From contig CM037880.1 in the NCBI GenBank assembly GCA_021292165.1, positions 139,564,564 to 139,628,563 on the forward strand: 64,000 nt of DNA, in the 5' to 3' direction. Each line of letters starts with the position of its first letter. Position 1 is the first letter of the stretch. Below, one piece after another: positions 53,342-61,796 of the stretch. Source of the stretch: Shinisaurus crocodilurus (taxonomy: Eukaryota; Chordata; Lepidosauria; Squamata; Shinisauridae). A program made the translations under genes and the position numbers. Below the pieces are notes generated by a model. It was not told the DNA's origin, did no database searches, and saw nothing but the letters and a program-made list of their open reading frames with translations.

Positions 53342-53477
53342 CAGGGCTCTCCAACCTTGGGTCCCCAGATGTTGCTGGACTACAGCTCCCAGAATCCCTT
53401 GCCATTAGCCATGCTGGCTGGGTATGCTGGGAGCTGTAGGCCAGCAACATCTGGGGACCCAAGGTTGGAGACCCTTG
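53342..53477. mobile_element. Palindromic hAT MITE, perfect 8-bp duplication
   Basis: Ends CAGGGCTCTCCAACCTTGGG and CCCAAGGTTGGAGACCCTTG, flanked by TTCTAAAC (53334-53341 and 53478-53485). Arms with GACTACAGCTCCCAGAATCC and GGGAGCTGTAGGCC pair across a short centre. The best-preserved member of this family in the window. Confidence 0.92.
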
Positions 53478-53649
53478 TTCTAAACGAATATTCACTACAT
53501 CAAGAGAATGTTCCCAATGATGATTGTAAGGTCCCAATAAAAAGACACGACTAGTTTAAATTGAATGCGCATAGACCAAAACAAAACAAGGAGCGTGCAT
53601 GCTCACAATGTAATATGAAATCCTATAGCACTTCTTTAAGTAAATAATT

Positions 53650-54310
53650 ATATTTATTTATTTAATTTGTATCCCACCTTTCTGTGAAAAATGGTGCTCA
53701 AGGCAGCTAACAATAATAAAAAATACAGGTTAAAAACAAAAACTTAATTAAAACATAACATAAACAGATCCATTCAAACACAGTTAAAAACACAATAAAA
53801 GAAATAGACAGCACTCAACTAATTAAAAACCCCATCAGTAACCAGCTTACATGCCAAACGCCTGCCTGAATAAAAAATATCTTTGTCTGTTGGAAGAAGG
53901 AAAACACAGGGAGCCAAACTAGCCTCTCGGCAGGGAGTTCCAGAGCCTGGGAATGGCCATTGGGAAGACCTTTTCGTGCATCCCCACCAAATATGCTTCC
54001 GTTGGTGGCAGGACTGAGAGAATGGTTTCTCCCAAAGATCTTAAAACCCAAAGAGGCTTGTATGGGTGAAGTTGGTGTTTCAGATAGCCTGGTCCCAAGT
54101 CGTATAGGCTTTATAGGTCATAAGCAGCACTTTGAATTGTGCCCAGAAAAGATGCATAGCCAGTGAAACTGTTGTAACAAGTGAGTCATGTGTTTCCTGC
54201 AATAGGCCTTGGTCAACAGTCTGGCCACAGCAGTCTGGACCAGCTGAACTTTCCGAACACATTTCAAAGGCAGCCCTACATAGATTGTGTTACAGTAGTC
54301 CAAATGGGAT
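53650..54310 (-). pseudogene. L2-like LINE 3' end and RT C-terminus, reverse
   Basis: A (TTTA)n tail and GTATCCCACCTTTCTG lie at the left (3' end). GGGAGTTCCAGAGCCTGGGA is in the UTR. Then minus-strand MDYCNTIYVGLPLKCVRKVQ and FHWLCIFSGHNSKCCL (54118-54303) give the RT C-terminal region. Confidence 0.75.
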
Positions 54311-54417
54311 ATATACCTAGAAGACCACTTTTCCTTATATATACCCAGCCAACGTTTAAGATCATCAGGGGAGGCCTTGCTGTCATTCCGAAATTAACGG
54401 AATGTTGCCATGTAATA

Positions 54418-55893
54418 CAGTAGTACCTTGGATTACGAGCATAATCCGTTCCGGAACCATGCTCTTAATCCAAAATACTCGTACACCAAAGCGAGTTTCC
54501 CCATTAGAAATAATGGGAACTCAGATGATTCGTTCCACAACCATTTAATCACTGCTTTGCCGGTTCCCTGGCAGGGAGCCCCATGGAGGGAGCCGGCAAA
54601 GCAGTGATTAAATGGTTGTGGGGCTAATGGGGAAACTCGCTTTCTCCCTCCCTTTGCAAGCAGCGGCTGCAGCGTCTCCCTCCCTTTGCAAGCGGCGTCC
54701 GCGGCTCGTCTCCGCGCGTCTCCCTGGCAGGGAGACAGCAAAGCTTTGCCGTCTCCCTGGCGTGGAGCCGCCCCCGCCTCTCCCTCCCTTTGCAAGCGGC
54801 GGCTGCAGCATCTCCCTCCCTTTGCAAGCGGCGGCGGTCCCGTCGCGTCACATCCAGCCCCGTGCGTTGCGTCACTGCAGCATCTCCCTCCCTTTGCAAG
54901 CGGCGGCGGTCCATCCGGCCCCGTGCGTCTGACGGGGCCGGATGTGACGCGACGGGACCCTGTCAATTCTGCTGTCTCTCTGCCCCTCGCGCTGGAGTGA
55001 AGGAGGGGATGAGAGAGAGAGAGAGAGAGGGAGACTCTATTCAGCTCCCTGTCCGTTCTGCTGTCTCTCTGCCCCTCGCGCTGGAGCGAAGCAGGGAAGG
55101 AGGGGATGAGAGGGGGGGGGAGGGAGACTCTATTCAGCTCCCTGTCCATTCTGTTGTCTCTCTGCCCCTCGCGCTGGAGCGAAGCAGGGAAGGAGGGGAT
55201 GAGAGAGAGAGAGAGAGGGAGACTCTATTCAGCTCCCTGTCCATTCTGTTGTCTCTCTGCCCCTCGCGCTGGAGCGAAGGAGGGGATGAGAGAGAGAGAG
55301 AGAGAGAGAGGGAGACTCTATTCAGCTCCCTGTCCGTTCTGCTGTCTCTCTGCCCCTCGCGCTGGAGCGAAGCAGGGAAGGAGGGGATGAGAGAGAGAGA
55401 GAGAGGGAGGGAGGCGCAGGCAGGGCAACCAGAGGGACGAGAGGAAGCACAACCAAATGGGGGGAGGCGGGGGGAGCGCAAGCCAGAAACCCCCGCCCCG
55501 CACGCACATTCCAGTGGGCTTTGCCGCCACGGGCCGCCTCCCCCCCTCCCTCCCCGCGCTCCCTGGCGAACGAGGCTTCTCGCTGCTGCCGAGTGAGCTG
55601 CACCCCGCGCTCGAGATCTCTGCTGGTGCTGCTGCTTCGTTCCCTGCTGAGAAGTCTTCGGGCCGGTAGGGAAGGAAGCTGCCGCCGGCGCGAGTGGCCA
55701 TGCCTTGCCTCCATGGGGCTCCCTCCCGGCTAGGCAAAGCCGGGGAGCTGGCACTTTAAGTGCTAGTCGCGGGCACAGCATGTGGCTCGTGTTCCGAGAC
55801 ACGCTCGTCCTCCAAATCGAAACCAATGCTAAAATTTTGCTCGTTTTACGAGAAGCTCGTATACCGAGTTACTCGTAATCCGAGGTATTACTG
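54418..55893. mobile_element. Tigger-like element, copy d (1.5 kb)
   Basis: CAGTAGTACCTTGGATTACG at the left, ...CTCGTAATCCGAGGTATTACTG at the right, flanked by TA (54416-54417 and 55894-55895). Same orientation as copy b. It has the family hairpin (54497-54634), a CpG-rich region with repeated CTCCCTCCCTTTGCAAGCGG modules (54640-54960), a tandem array (54964-55410) and a GC-rich right part. No transposase; the long open frames on both strands are repeat-driven. Confidence 0.88.
54964..55410. repeat. Tandem array, five units of about 90-95 bp, inside copy d
   Basis: Each unit has TCTGCTGTCTCTCTGCCCCT, CGCGCTGGAGCGAAGCAGGG, a GAGA run of variable length and GGGAGACTCTATTCAGCTCC. Unit starts near 54973, 55062, 55155, 55250 and 55343. 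Length differences come mostly from the GA run. Confidence 0.88.
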
Positions 55894-56120
55894 TACCTTG
55901 GCAGGCCTTCTCGGTAGTGGAGTCCACCCTTTGGAAAACCCTCCCCCCATGCAGTTAGGGAGGCAGAAAATGTGACATGTTTGATGCCTCCTGAAAATGC
56001 CCTTGTTCACCCAGGCTTTCCCTGGCTTCTAATTAAATTAATCATGCTGCTCCATTTTTTTTTACTGCTCATGTATCGCTCTGTATTCTTGTAACTTTAA
56101 TTGTTTTTGATATTGTATTT

Positions 56121-57115
56121 AGTGGAAGACCGACAACCTGGGTCTTCTGCGCGGGTTCAATGCTAAGGGGGTAGCGAGTCCTGGGGAGGGCCTTCTCCGA
56201 GGGCCCCAGCGTCTCACCCTTAGCCCAGAACAAAGGGATAACTTATAGCCACAAAAGTATCTTTTAGAAAACAAGTTTATTTACAAAATTACCTTCACAA
56301 ACCCAGACCCACGCCAGCAATACAGCTTATCAGTACGGTACAAAGTAACAAGCAAGAAGTCTCAAGGACACCGTGATTTCAGGGCTCTCAGCTAGTTAGT
56401 TCAGCTCGGGCCCCGGCAGAGGCCCGGACAACCGCACGCGGCTAGCTGAGTTCCCGGCGGAGGCCTGGTCTGCCCAAGCGGCTGGCTGGGTTCCCGGCGG
56501 GGGCCTGGTCTACCCAAGCGGCTTGTGAGTGATTTCAGCTTGGTTTCCCGGGGGTCCGGTCAACCCAAGCGGCCAGTGATTCCAGCTAGCTGGAGCGTGC
56601 CGGGTGCTGCTACCCGGGGTTGCCGATCCTTCGTTCCCTTACCCCAGGCATGGGCAAGATTGCTGAACTGCCACCAGTTCCCTTGTGCAGGGTGTTTTAT
56701 ACCTTGGTGTTTCAGGTAGCCCTTCCCTCCGTGATCAGGTGGGTTGACACCCTCCCTGAGGGGCGGCCTTTTGGGTCAGGTGGGGTGACGCCCTCCCCCC
56801 GTGGGATGGGGTCCCTTTGAAGCCACTTGCTTAATGGTCCCATCCTATGGTGTTGAGTGGCCATTTCTTAGGGGTGCCGAAGTGTCTGCTCTGGAGAGGT
56901 ATTCAAGTCTTATGTAGATGGGGCTGATATGCGAGAGCATTGACAAACCTGGTGATGCTTCCTGCCTTCCCCCCTGGGGTGATTCTGTGCAGATGTTGTT
57001 TGTCCCCTTTGGCATCTGTGGAGACTGGCTGTCTCCCCCCCCTGGGTCTCCTTCCCCCCTCCTTGGTGAGTGTGTGTGTGTGTCAGGCAGGGGGCTTAGG
57101 TTGGCTTTCTCCACA
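56121..57115 (-). repeat. 3' LTR of the Gmr1-like element (995 bp)
   Basis: Near-identical to the 5' LTR, with scattered transitions (for example in the GGCCTGGTCTGCCC / GGCCCGGTCTGCCC repeats), a few small indels and a longer GT run near 57070. It contains internal repeats of TTCCCGGCGGAGGCC type (56450-56510) in both copies. Confidence 0.92.
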
Positions 57116-57426
57116 TCTCCCCCCCGGGGAAAAGATGGCATTGGGGTCCCACACCCCAATTTCCCATCGACTTGCCCATCACCTGAGAAAGCCCGGGAGA
57201 GTGCATCAGCCAAGACATTGTCCTTACCCTTGATGTGCTCAATTTCGAAGTCAAAGTCTTGCAGCGCCAGACTCCACCGTAGGAGTTGTTGGTTGTTGCC
57301 CTTGACTCTATCTAACCAACACGGGGGAATGGTCGGTCTGCAGGCGGAACCGTCTCTCCCAGAGGTAGGGGCGCAACTTGGTGATGGCCCACACCACGGC
57401 CAGGCACTCTTTCTCAATGGTGGCAA
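56845..57426 (-). CDS. RNase H C-terminal end, running into the 3' LTR
   Basis: After the third frame break the RNase H end is read: LLRWSLALQDFDFEIEHIKG, KDNVLADALSRAFSGDG (the DALSR motif common to Ty3/gypsy). The frame then continues without stop through the polypurine tract and about 270 bp into the 3' LTR. The part before 57308 is an out-of-frame shadow and not meaningful. The tail read from the LTR has no recognisable domain. Confidence 0.8.
   Translation of the reverse strand: MPPLRKSAWPWCGPSPSCAPTSGRDGSACRPTIPPCWLDRVKGNNQQLLRWSLALQDFDFEIEHIKGKDNVLADALSRAFSGDGQVDGKLGCGTPMPSFPRGGDVEKANLSPLPDTHTHSPRRGEGDPGGGDSQSPQMPKGTNNICTESPQGGRQEASPGLSMLSHISPIYIRLEYLSRADTSAPLRNGHSTP
57116..57130 (-). 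promoter_or_regulatory. Polypurine tract
   Basis: Minus strand CCCCGGGGGGGAGA immediately before the 3' LTR (TGTGGAG). It would prime plus-strand DNA synthesis. A GAAAAGATGG-mirrored A-rich piece lies just upstream. Confidence 0.75.
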
Positions 57427-58523
57427 GACTACGTTCTCTGGGCAGGAGTTTCTTGCTCAGGTAGGCAACGGGGCGCAGCCCTTCTCCTACCTTCTCCTGT
57501 AATAACACCGCCCCCATCCCGGCCTCAGAGGCATCTGTCTGTAGAATGAAGGGGGATTCGAAGTTTGGGGCTTGCAGAATGGGAGCTGCCGTGAGGCAGG
57601 CTTTTAACCCGTCGAAAGCGGTCTGGCAAGCCGCGGTCCACTGGACCCTGTTCGGTTGGCGCTTTTTACAAAGATCAGTCAGAGGGGCTGCTAGCTGACT
57701 GAAGTGTGGCACAAACTTCCGATAGTACCCCGCAAGTTCCAGAAAAGCCTGCACCTGTTTTTTGGTTGCGGGTTGGGGCCATTTCTGAACCGACTCTATC
57801 TTAGCTTCCATGGGTTTGATGCTCCCCCCTCCAACCCAATGTCCAAGGTACTCAACCTCTCCTAACCCCACCTGGCACTTCTTTGCTTTCACTGTCAACC
57901 CAGCATCCTGGATCCGCTGGAAGACCTGCCGGACATGCTGCAGATGCTGTTCCCAAGTGGAGCTAAAGATAGCTATGTCGTCCAGATAGGCACAGGCAAC
58001 TTCTCCCAACCCGTTCAGCATTCCATTCACCAGCCTCTGAAAGGTTGCCGGACCGTTACGGACTCCGAAGGGAAGAGTGGTGAACTGGAATAAACCCAGG
58101 TGTGTGACAAAGGCAGACTTGAGAGCAGCATCCGCGTCCAGCGGGACTTGCCAGTAGCCCTTGGTGAGGTCTAGGGTGGTAATGTACTTGGCCCTCCCTA
58201 GCTTCTCCAGCAAGACATCCATGTTGGGGATGGGGTAAAGGTCAGGGACGGTCACCTTATTGATTTTCCGATAGTCCACACAGAACCGCACCCCCCCCAT
58301 CCTTTTTGGCCACCAGGACAATCGGGGAGGACCATGGGCTAGAACTAGGAACGATCACCCCTAGGTCTAACATGGCTTTGACTTCCTCCGCAATGACCTG
58401 AGCGTGGGGTCCCACCGCCCGGTATGGCAGAGATTGCAGAGGGGGGCTGTCACCCGTTTGAATGGTGTGCTGGATGAGTGGGGGTCCGCCCGGGGCGGTC
58501 TGAGAACATGGTCCCAAATTCAT
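57308..58523 (-). CDS. Reverse transcriptase and RNase H (two frames)
   Basis: 58523-58257 gives LIQHTIQTGDSPPLQSLPYR, EEVKAMLDLGVIVPSSSPWS and IVLVAKKDGG, the RT fingers. After a slip in a run of eight G (58291-58298), 58321-57308 gives VRFCVDYRKINKVTVPDLYP, motif A TTLDLTKGYWQVP, LPFGVRNGPATFQRL, the catalytic YLDD (residues 112-115 of this frame), VEYLGHWVG, then the RNase H domain with TDAS, EKECLAVVWAI and QTDHSP. The frame ends at LVR by another slip near a C5 run (about 57320). Family-typical length; all catalytic residues are present. Confidence 0.92.
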
Positions 58524-59283
58524 CCAGCACCCGCTTCATTTGCTCCCGCTGAGCCTCGGACAGGGCGGGTGACAGTGAAATTTCCTCCATCCTCCCGCCA
58601 TCCCCCCATTCTCCCAACAGATCCCCATCAGCGAAATCCTTATCATTATGTTCCTTCACACAGCCCACTCCCGCACTCCAGTCCACATATAATTTCAACA
58701 TATTCACATGAAACACTTTACATTTTTCAGGAGTCCTGGCAAAGAGTATTTTGTAGTTGACTGGTCCAAGTTTTTCAACTACAGTCCCCGGACCCTCCCA
58801 CTTAAGACACAGCTTGTCCATTTTGAGGGTACGCAGAACCAACACTTTATCACCCACCTCAAAAGTCTGGGCTACCGCGGTTTTATCATATAGCTCCTTT
58901 TGCCGCTGCTGGGCTGCCTTCAGATGCTGTTGGGCGGCTTCTCGAACGCTGTGGAGGGTGTCCCGTAGCCGCCGCAGAAAAGTGTGAACCGGCACGGGCG
59001 AACTGTCGGCAGCCCCCTCCCACTCCTCCCGCAACAAAGCCAAGGGCCCCCGTAGTTCTCTGCCAAACATCAGTTCATTCGGGGAAAACCCGAGGCTTTC
59101 CTGCGGAGCATCCCGGTAGGCAAAGAGGAGGTAGGGTAGGGCTTGGTCCCAAGTTCCCGGGTGACGGCTAGCGTACGCCCGGATCATTTCCCCCAAAGTC
59201 TGGTTGAAGCGTTCAACCAGTCCGTTGGTCTTGTGGTGGTAAGGCACCGAAGTTACATGGTCAACCCCCCCCCCAGGTCCCAC
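58450..59283 (-). CDS. Integrase second half and linker to RT (277 codons)
   Basis: Takes up where the previous frame breaks (G run at 59266-59275). VPYHHKTNGLVERFNQTLGE holds the third catalytic residue (Glu 24), completing the D-D-E triad with about 35 residues between the last two. Then AYASRHPGTWDQALPYLLFA, SPNELMFGRELRGPL, a basic region, KVLVLRTLKMDKLCLKWEGP (a GPY/F-like C-terminal module) and VFHVNMLKLY. Next comes LSEAQREQMKRVLDEFGTMF, a stretch that in such elements lies just before RT. No chromodomain is seen. The first codons (MGPGGG) come from the broken G run, not from a true start. Confidence 0.88.
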   Translation of the reverse strand: MGPGGGVDHVTSVPYHHKTNGLVERFNQTLGEMIRAYASRHPGTWDQALPYLLFAYRDAPQESLGFSPNELMFGRELRGPLALLREEWEGAADSSPVPVHTFLRRLRDTLHSVREAAQQHLKAAQQRQKELYDKTAVAQTFEVGDKVLVLRTLKMDKLCLKWEGPGTVVEKLGPVNYKILFARTPEKCKVFHVNMLKLYVDWSAGVGCVKEHNDKDFADGDLLGEWGDGGRMEEISLSPALSEAQREQMKRVLDEFGTMFSDRPGRTPTHPAHHSNG

Positions 59284-61721
59284 ATCTTCTGGAACAGTTT
59301 AGACATGAACCCGGTGCCGCAGTCCGACACGACCATGCGGGGCATTCCTAAGCGGGCAAAGAGAGAGAGCAGAGTCTTAGCCAGGCTGGCTGCAGAGATG
59401 GAGGCTAGCGCAAAAGCCTCTGCGTAGTGGGTGGCAAAGTCCACTACCATCAGTACAAACCTCTTCCCCGTCTTGGTGGGTGGGTTCAGGGGACCCACTA
59501 TGTCCATAGCAATCCGTTCAAAAGGGATCCCCACCACCGGAAAAGGCTGAAGGGGAGCTCTTGGGTGATCGCGATTGTGTCCCACCCGCTGGCACACATC
59601 GCAGGACCGACAGTAAGCTTTAATGTCGGAGGCGATCATGGGCCAGTAGAACCCCTCTGTGATTTGAGCTTGGGTCCGCTTCTGCCCCAGGTGTCCTCCC
59701 CATGCCACGTCGTGGGCGAGGTGCAGCACGGCGCGGCGGTACCGTTGGGGAACCACCAGTTGCCTTTGCTTGCGCCCCGGTGCCACTTCCCCCTTTGGCT
59801 CGAACTCGTGGTACAAAGTTCCATTGTCCCAGACAAATCTTTCGGTGGCAAGGGATACCCCGGGGTCTTGGTTGGCCAGATCGCGACACTCCTGCAAGGA
59901 AGGGTCCAGCCGCTGGGCTTCCTTGAATTGGACTTGAGTCCCAAAGTCTTTAGCCATCTGGGCAAACCCTTCGTTCTTCGGGGGCTCCGCTATGGCCTGG
60001 TTCTCCCCGGAGTGCCCTGCAGGGGATGGGGTCACCCCGGTTGGTGGAGGGGGCACGGGCTTAGGCTTTGGGACCGGTGCGGTTACGGGCGGCCCCCCTC
60101 TCCTTGCCTGTCCCCGGGTGACGACCCCCATCTTAGCTTTGGCCACCTGGAACGCGAGGTCGTTCCCGATGATGATGCCCCACTCCTTTTGGCGATGGAT
60201 GATTACATCCATCTCTCCTTCCCACCCCTGGTACTTGACCCGGACCCGGGCGATGGGGACGGTGATGTCGGGGGAGTTATAGGGTTTGATCGTACATGTA
60301 CGTCCTGACAAAAGTTGGGACCTTTCTACGCGGTCCCGGGGCAGAGCCGTTACATCTGCCCCAGTGTCCCTATACCCCATCCGGGAAACATTGTTGATAT
60401 AGATGGACTCACAGAATTGTTTGCGGCTCCATCTCAGCTGGTCCGGGGAGGCGATGCGATACAGTGATGCACGGGGTCCGGGACGGTAGGAATCCCACTC
60501 TTGGAGATCCTCCTCGGCGCCGCGATCCTCGGGGAGGCTTGCATGGAGGGAGAGGACTGACCGTCGATCGTCGTCGCTGTCATCGTCCTGAGCGGCTGCA
60601 GCACCCACGACGCGTCCTATTTTCCCCGGCGAGGGACGGGCATCCCGGTTCTTGGGCTGGAGCTTGGGGCAACCCCGCCGCAGGTGTCCCATCTCGTTAC
60701 AGTGGAAGCACGCCCCAGACCGAGGGTTTTGGTTCCCCTTGGTCCGAGGGGCCTCCACCCGCCGTCGGGGCAGGCCCTTTTCCGGCTCTGGGTTCTTCTC
60801 GGCCACGGCCGTGGAACTTCCCTTGGTGGATGGGGCCGTCCGGTATAGCCCCATCTCGTCGGCCATGATCCCTGCCGCCTCACAGGTACGGGGCTTCTGA
60901 TCCCTCACGACAGCGGCCAGCTCCTTCGGGATGGTGGTGAAGAACTGCTCCATGGCGATCAGCTCAACAACTTCCTTCAGGGTGGAGGCCCGGGAAGCCT
61001 CCACCCAGGACTCGCAGACATGCATCACCTGGGCTGCCCATGCCACATGGGTGGTCCCGGGGGAAGGTTTACCCTCTCGAAATCTCCGCCGGCAATGTTC
61101 GGCGGTGAGGGCGAAGTGTTGCCTGGCTGCTGCCTTGAACGCCTCGTAGCTCGCCGGGGTCTTCCGCAGATGCGCCCCAAGGAGGTCGGCCAGGTCCCCA
61201 CTGACCTGGGTTCGCAGGGCGGACAACCGCAAGTTGTCGGGGACCCGCTGCTCCTGGCACGCCGTTTCGAAAATGGAGAAGAACATCAGGACATCCTGCC
61301 CTGGCTTGTAGTAGGGGAACGTCTTGCGGTCCCACGACGGAGGGGGAGGAGCGGAGGGGACAGTCGGGGGAGTTTTCCCCGCCTCGAGCTGCAGCTTGGT
61401 CAACTCCATCTGCATCCGGATCATTTTGCGCTCGTGGGCCATCCTCTCCCGCTCGTGGGCCATCCATTCCGAGGGAAGCTCGAGGGGCTCCAGAGGCTCC
61501 AGAGGAGGGGTGTCCTCGGTCACCACATCCTCTCTCCCACCTGTCGGAGCTGGATTAGGGCGGCCCCTGGGTCGGGCACCCTGGGCCAGACTCGCCAGCA
61601 GCTCCCTCCGCAGCTCCGTCTGCCGGATCAGCGCCGTCAACCCCAGGGTGATGGGGGTTGCGGGCAGGGACCGCCATGGCTCGGCTCCCCCAGTCACTCC
61701 ATCAGGCTCTGGGTCGCTCAT
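59253..61721 (-). CDS. gag, protease and first half of integrase (822 codons)
   Basis: One frame joins gag and pol. Residues 1-130 are Pro/Glu-rich with a coiled-coil-like WMAHERERMAHERKMIRMQM (86-105). 134-292 is capsid-like; its end (211-292) resembles a SCAN domain (RRRFREGKPS, LKEVVELIAMEQFFTTIPKE). The CCHC knuckle CFHCNEMGHLRRGC is at 338-351 (C-x2-C-x4-H-x4-C pattern), for RNA binding. The protease active site DTGA is at 452-455. Integrase follows: zinc-binding His/Cys (H670, H677, C707, C710) and the first two catalytic Asp (D740 in AMDIVGP, D800 in VVSDCGTG). The frame then ends after DLGGG at a run of ten G. The Met start lies 75 bp below the LTR, behind the primer-binding site. There is no frameshift between gag and pol. 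Confidence 0.9.
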   Translation of the reverse strand: MSDPEPDGVTGGAEPWRSLPATPITLGLTALIRQTELRRELLASLAQGARPRGRPNPAPTGGREDVVTEDTPPLEPLEPLELPSEWMAHERERMAHERKMIRMQMELTKLQLEAGKTPPTVPSAPPPPSWDRKTFPYYKPGQDVLMFFSIFETACQEQRVPDNLRLSALRTQVSGDLADLLGAHLRKTPASYEAFKAAARQHFALTAEHCRRRFREGKPSPGTTHVAWAAQVMHVCESWVEASRASTLKEVVELIAMEQFFTTIPKELAAVVRDQKPRTCEAAGIMADEMGLYRTAPSTKGSSTAVAEKNPEPEKGLPRRRVEAPRTKGNQNPRSGACFHCNEMGHLRRGCPKLQPKNRDARPSPGKIGRVVGAAAAQDDDSDDDRRSVLSLHASLPEDRGAEEDLQEWDSYRPGPRASLYRIASPDQLRWSRKQFCESIYINNVSRMGYRDTGADVTALPRDRVERSQLLSGRTCTIKPYNSPDITVPIARVRVKYQGWEGEMDVIIHRQKEWGIIIGNDLAFQVAKAKMGVVTRGQARRGGPPVTAPVPKPKPVPPPPTGVTPSPAGHSGENQAIAEPPKNEGFAQMAKDFGTQVQFKEAQRLDPSLQECRDLANQDPGVSLATERFVWDNGTLYHEFEPKGEVAPGRKQRQLVVPQRYRRAVLHLAHDVAWGGHLGQKRTQAQITEGFYWPMIASDIKAYCRSCDVCQRVGHNRDHPRAPLQPFPVVGIPFERIAMDIVGPLNPPTKTGKRFVLMVVDFATHYAEAFALASISAASLAKTLLSLFARLGMPRMVVSDCGTGFMSKLFQKMWDLGGGLTM

Positions 61722-61778
61722 GGTGATCCTTAGGCTCTTGCTACTTTGGGTCTGGGAGATATTCTGGGCTAATAAGTT

Positions 61779-61796
61779 ATCCCACCGCTAACACCA
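61779..61796 (-). promoter_or_regulatory. Primer-binding site, tRNA-Leu-like
   Basis: Minus strand TGGTGTTAGCGGTGGGAT directly follows the 5' LTR. The complementary primer would end ATCCCACCGCTAACACCA, which resembles the 3' end of a vertebrate leucine tRNA with about two mismatches near the discriminator. The tRNA identity is tentative. Confidence 0.6.

Noticed and set aside
54964..55410. CRISPR-like spaced repeats
   Set aside because: Units are contiguous tandem copies without unique spacers, in a vertebrate transposon.
54433..55826. Open frames of 230-268 codons on both strands
   Set aside because: They are translations of tandem and GA-rich repeats of Tigger-like copy d (RERERE and SLSLS runs), not proteins.
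59427..61791. Plus-strand open frames of 155-293 codons
   Set aside because: Antisense shadows of the GC-rich gag-pol of the Gmr1-like element, without domains.
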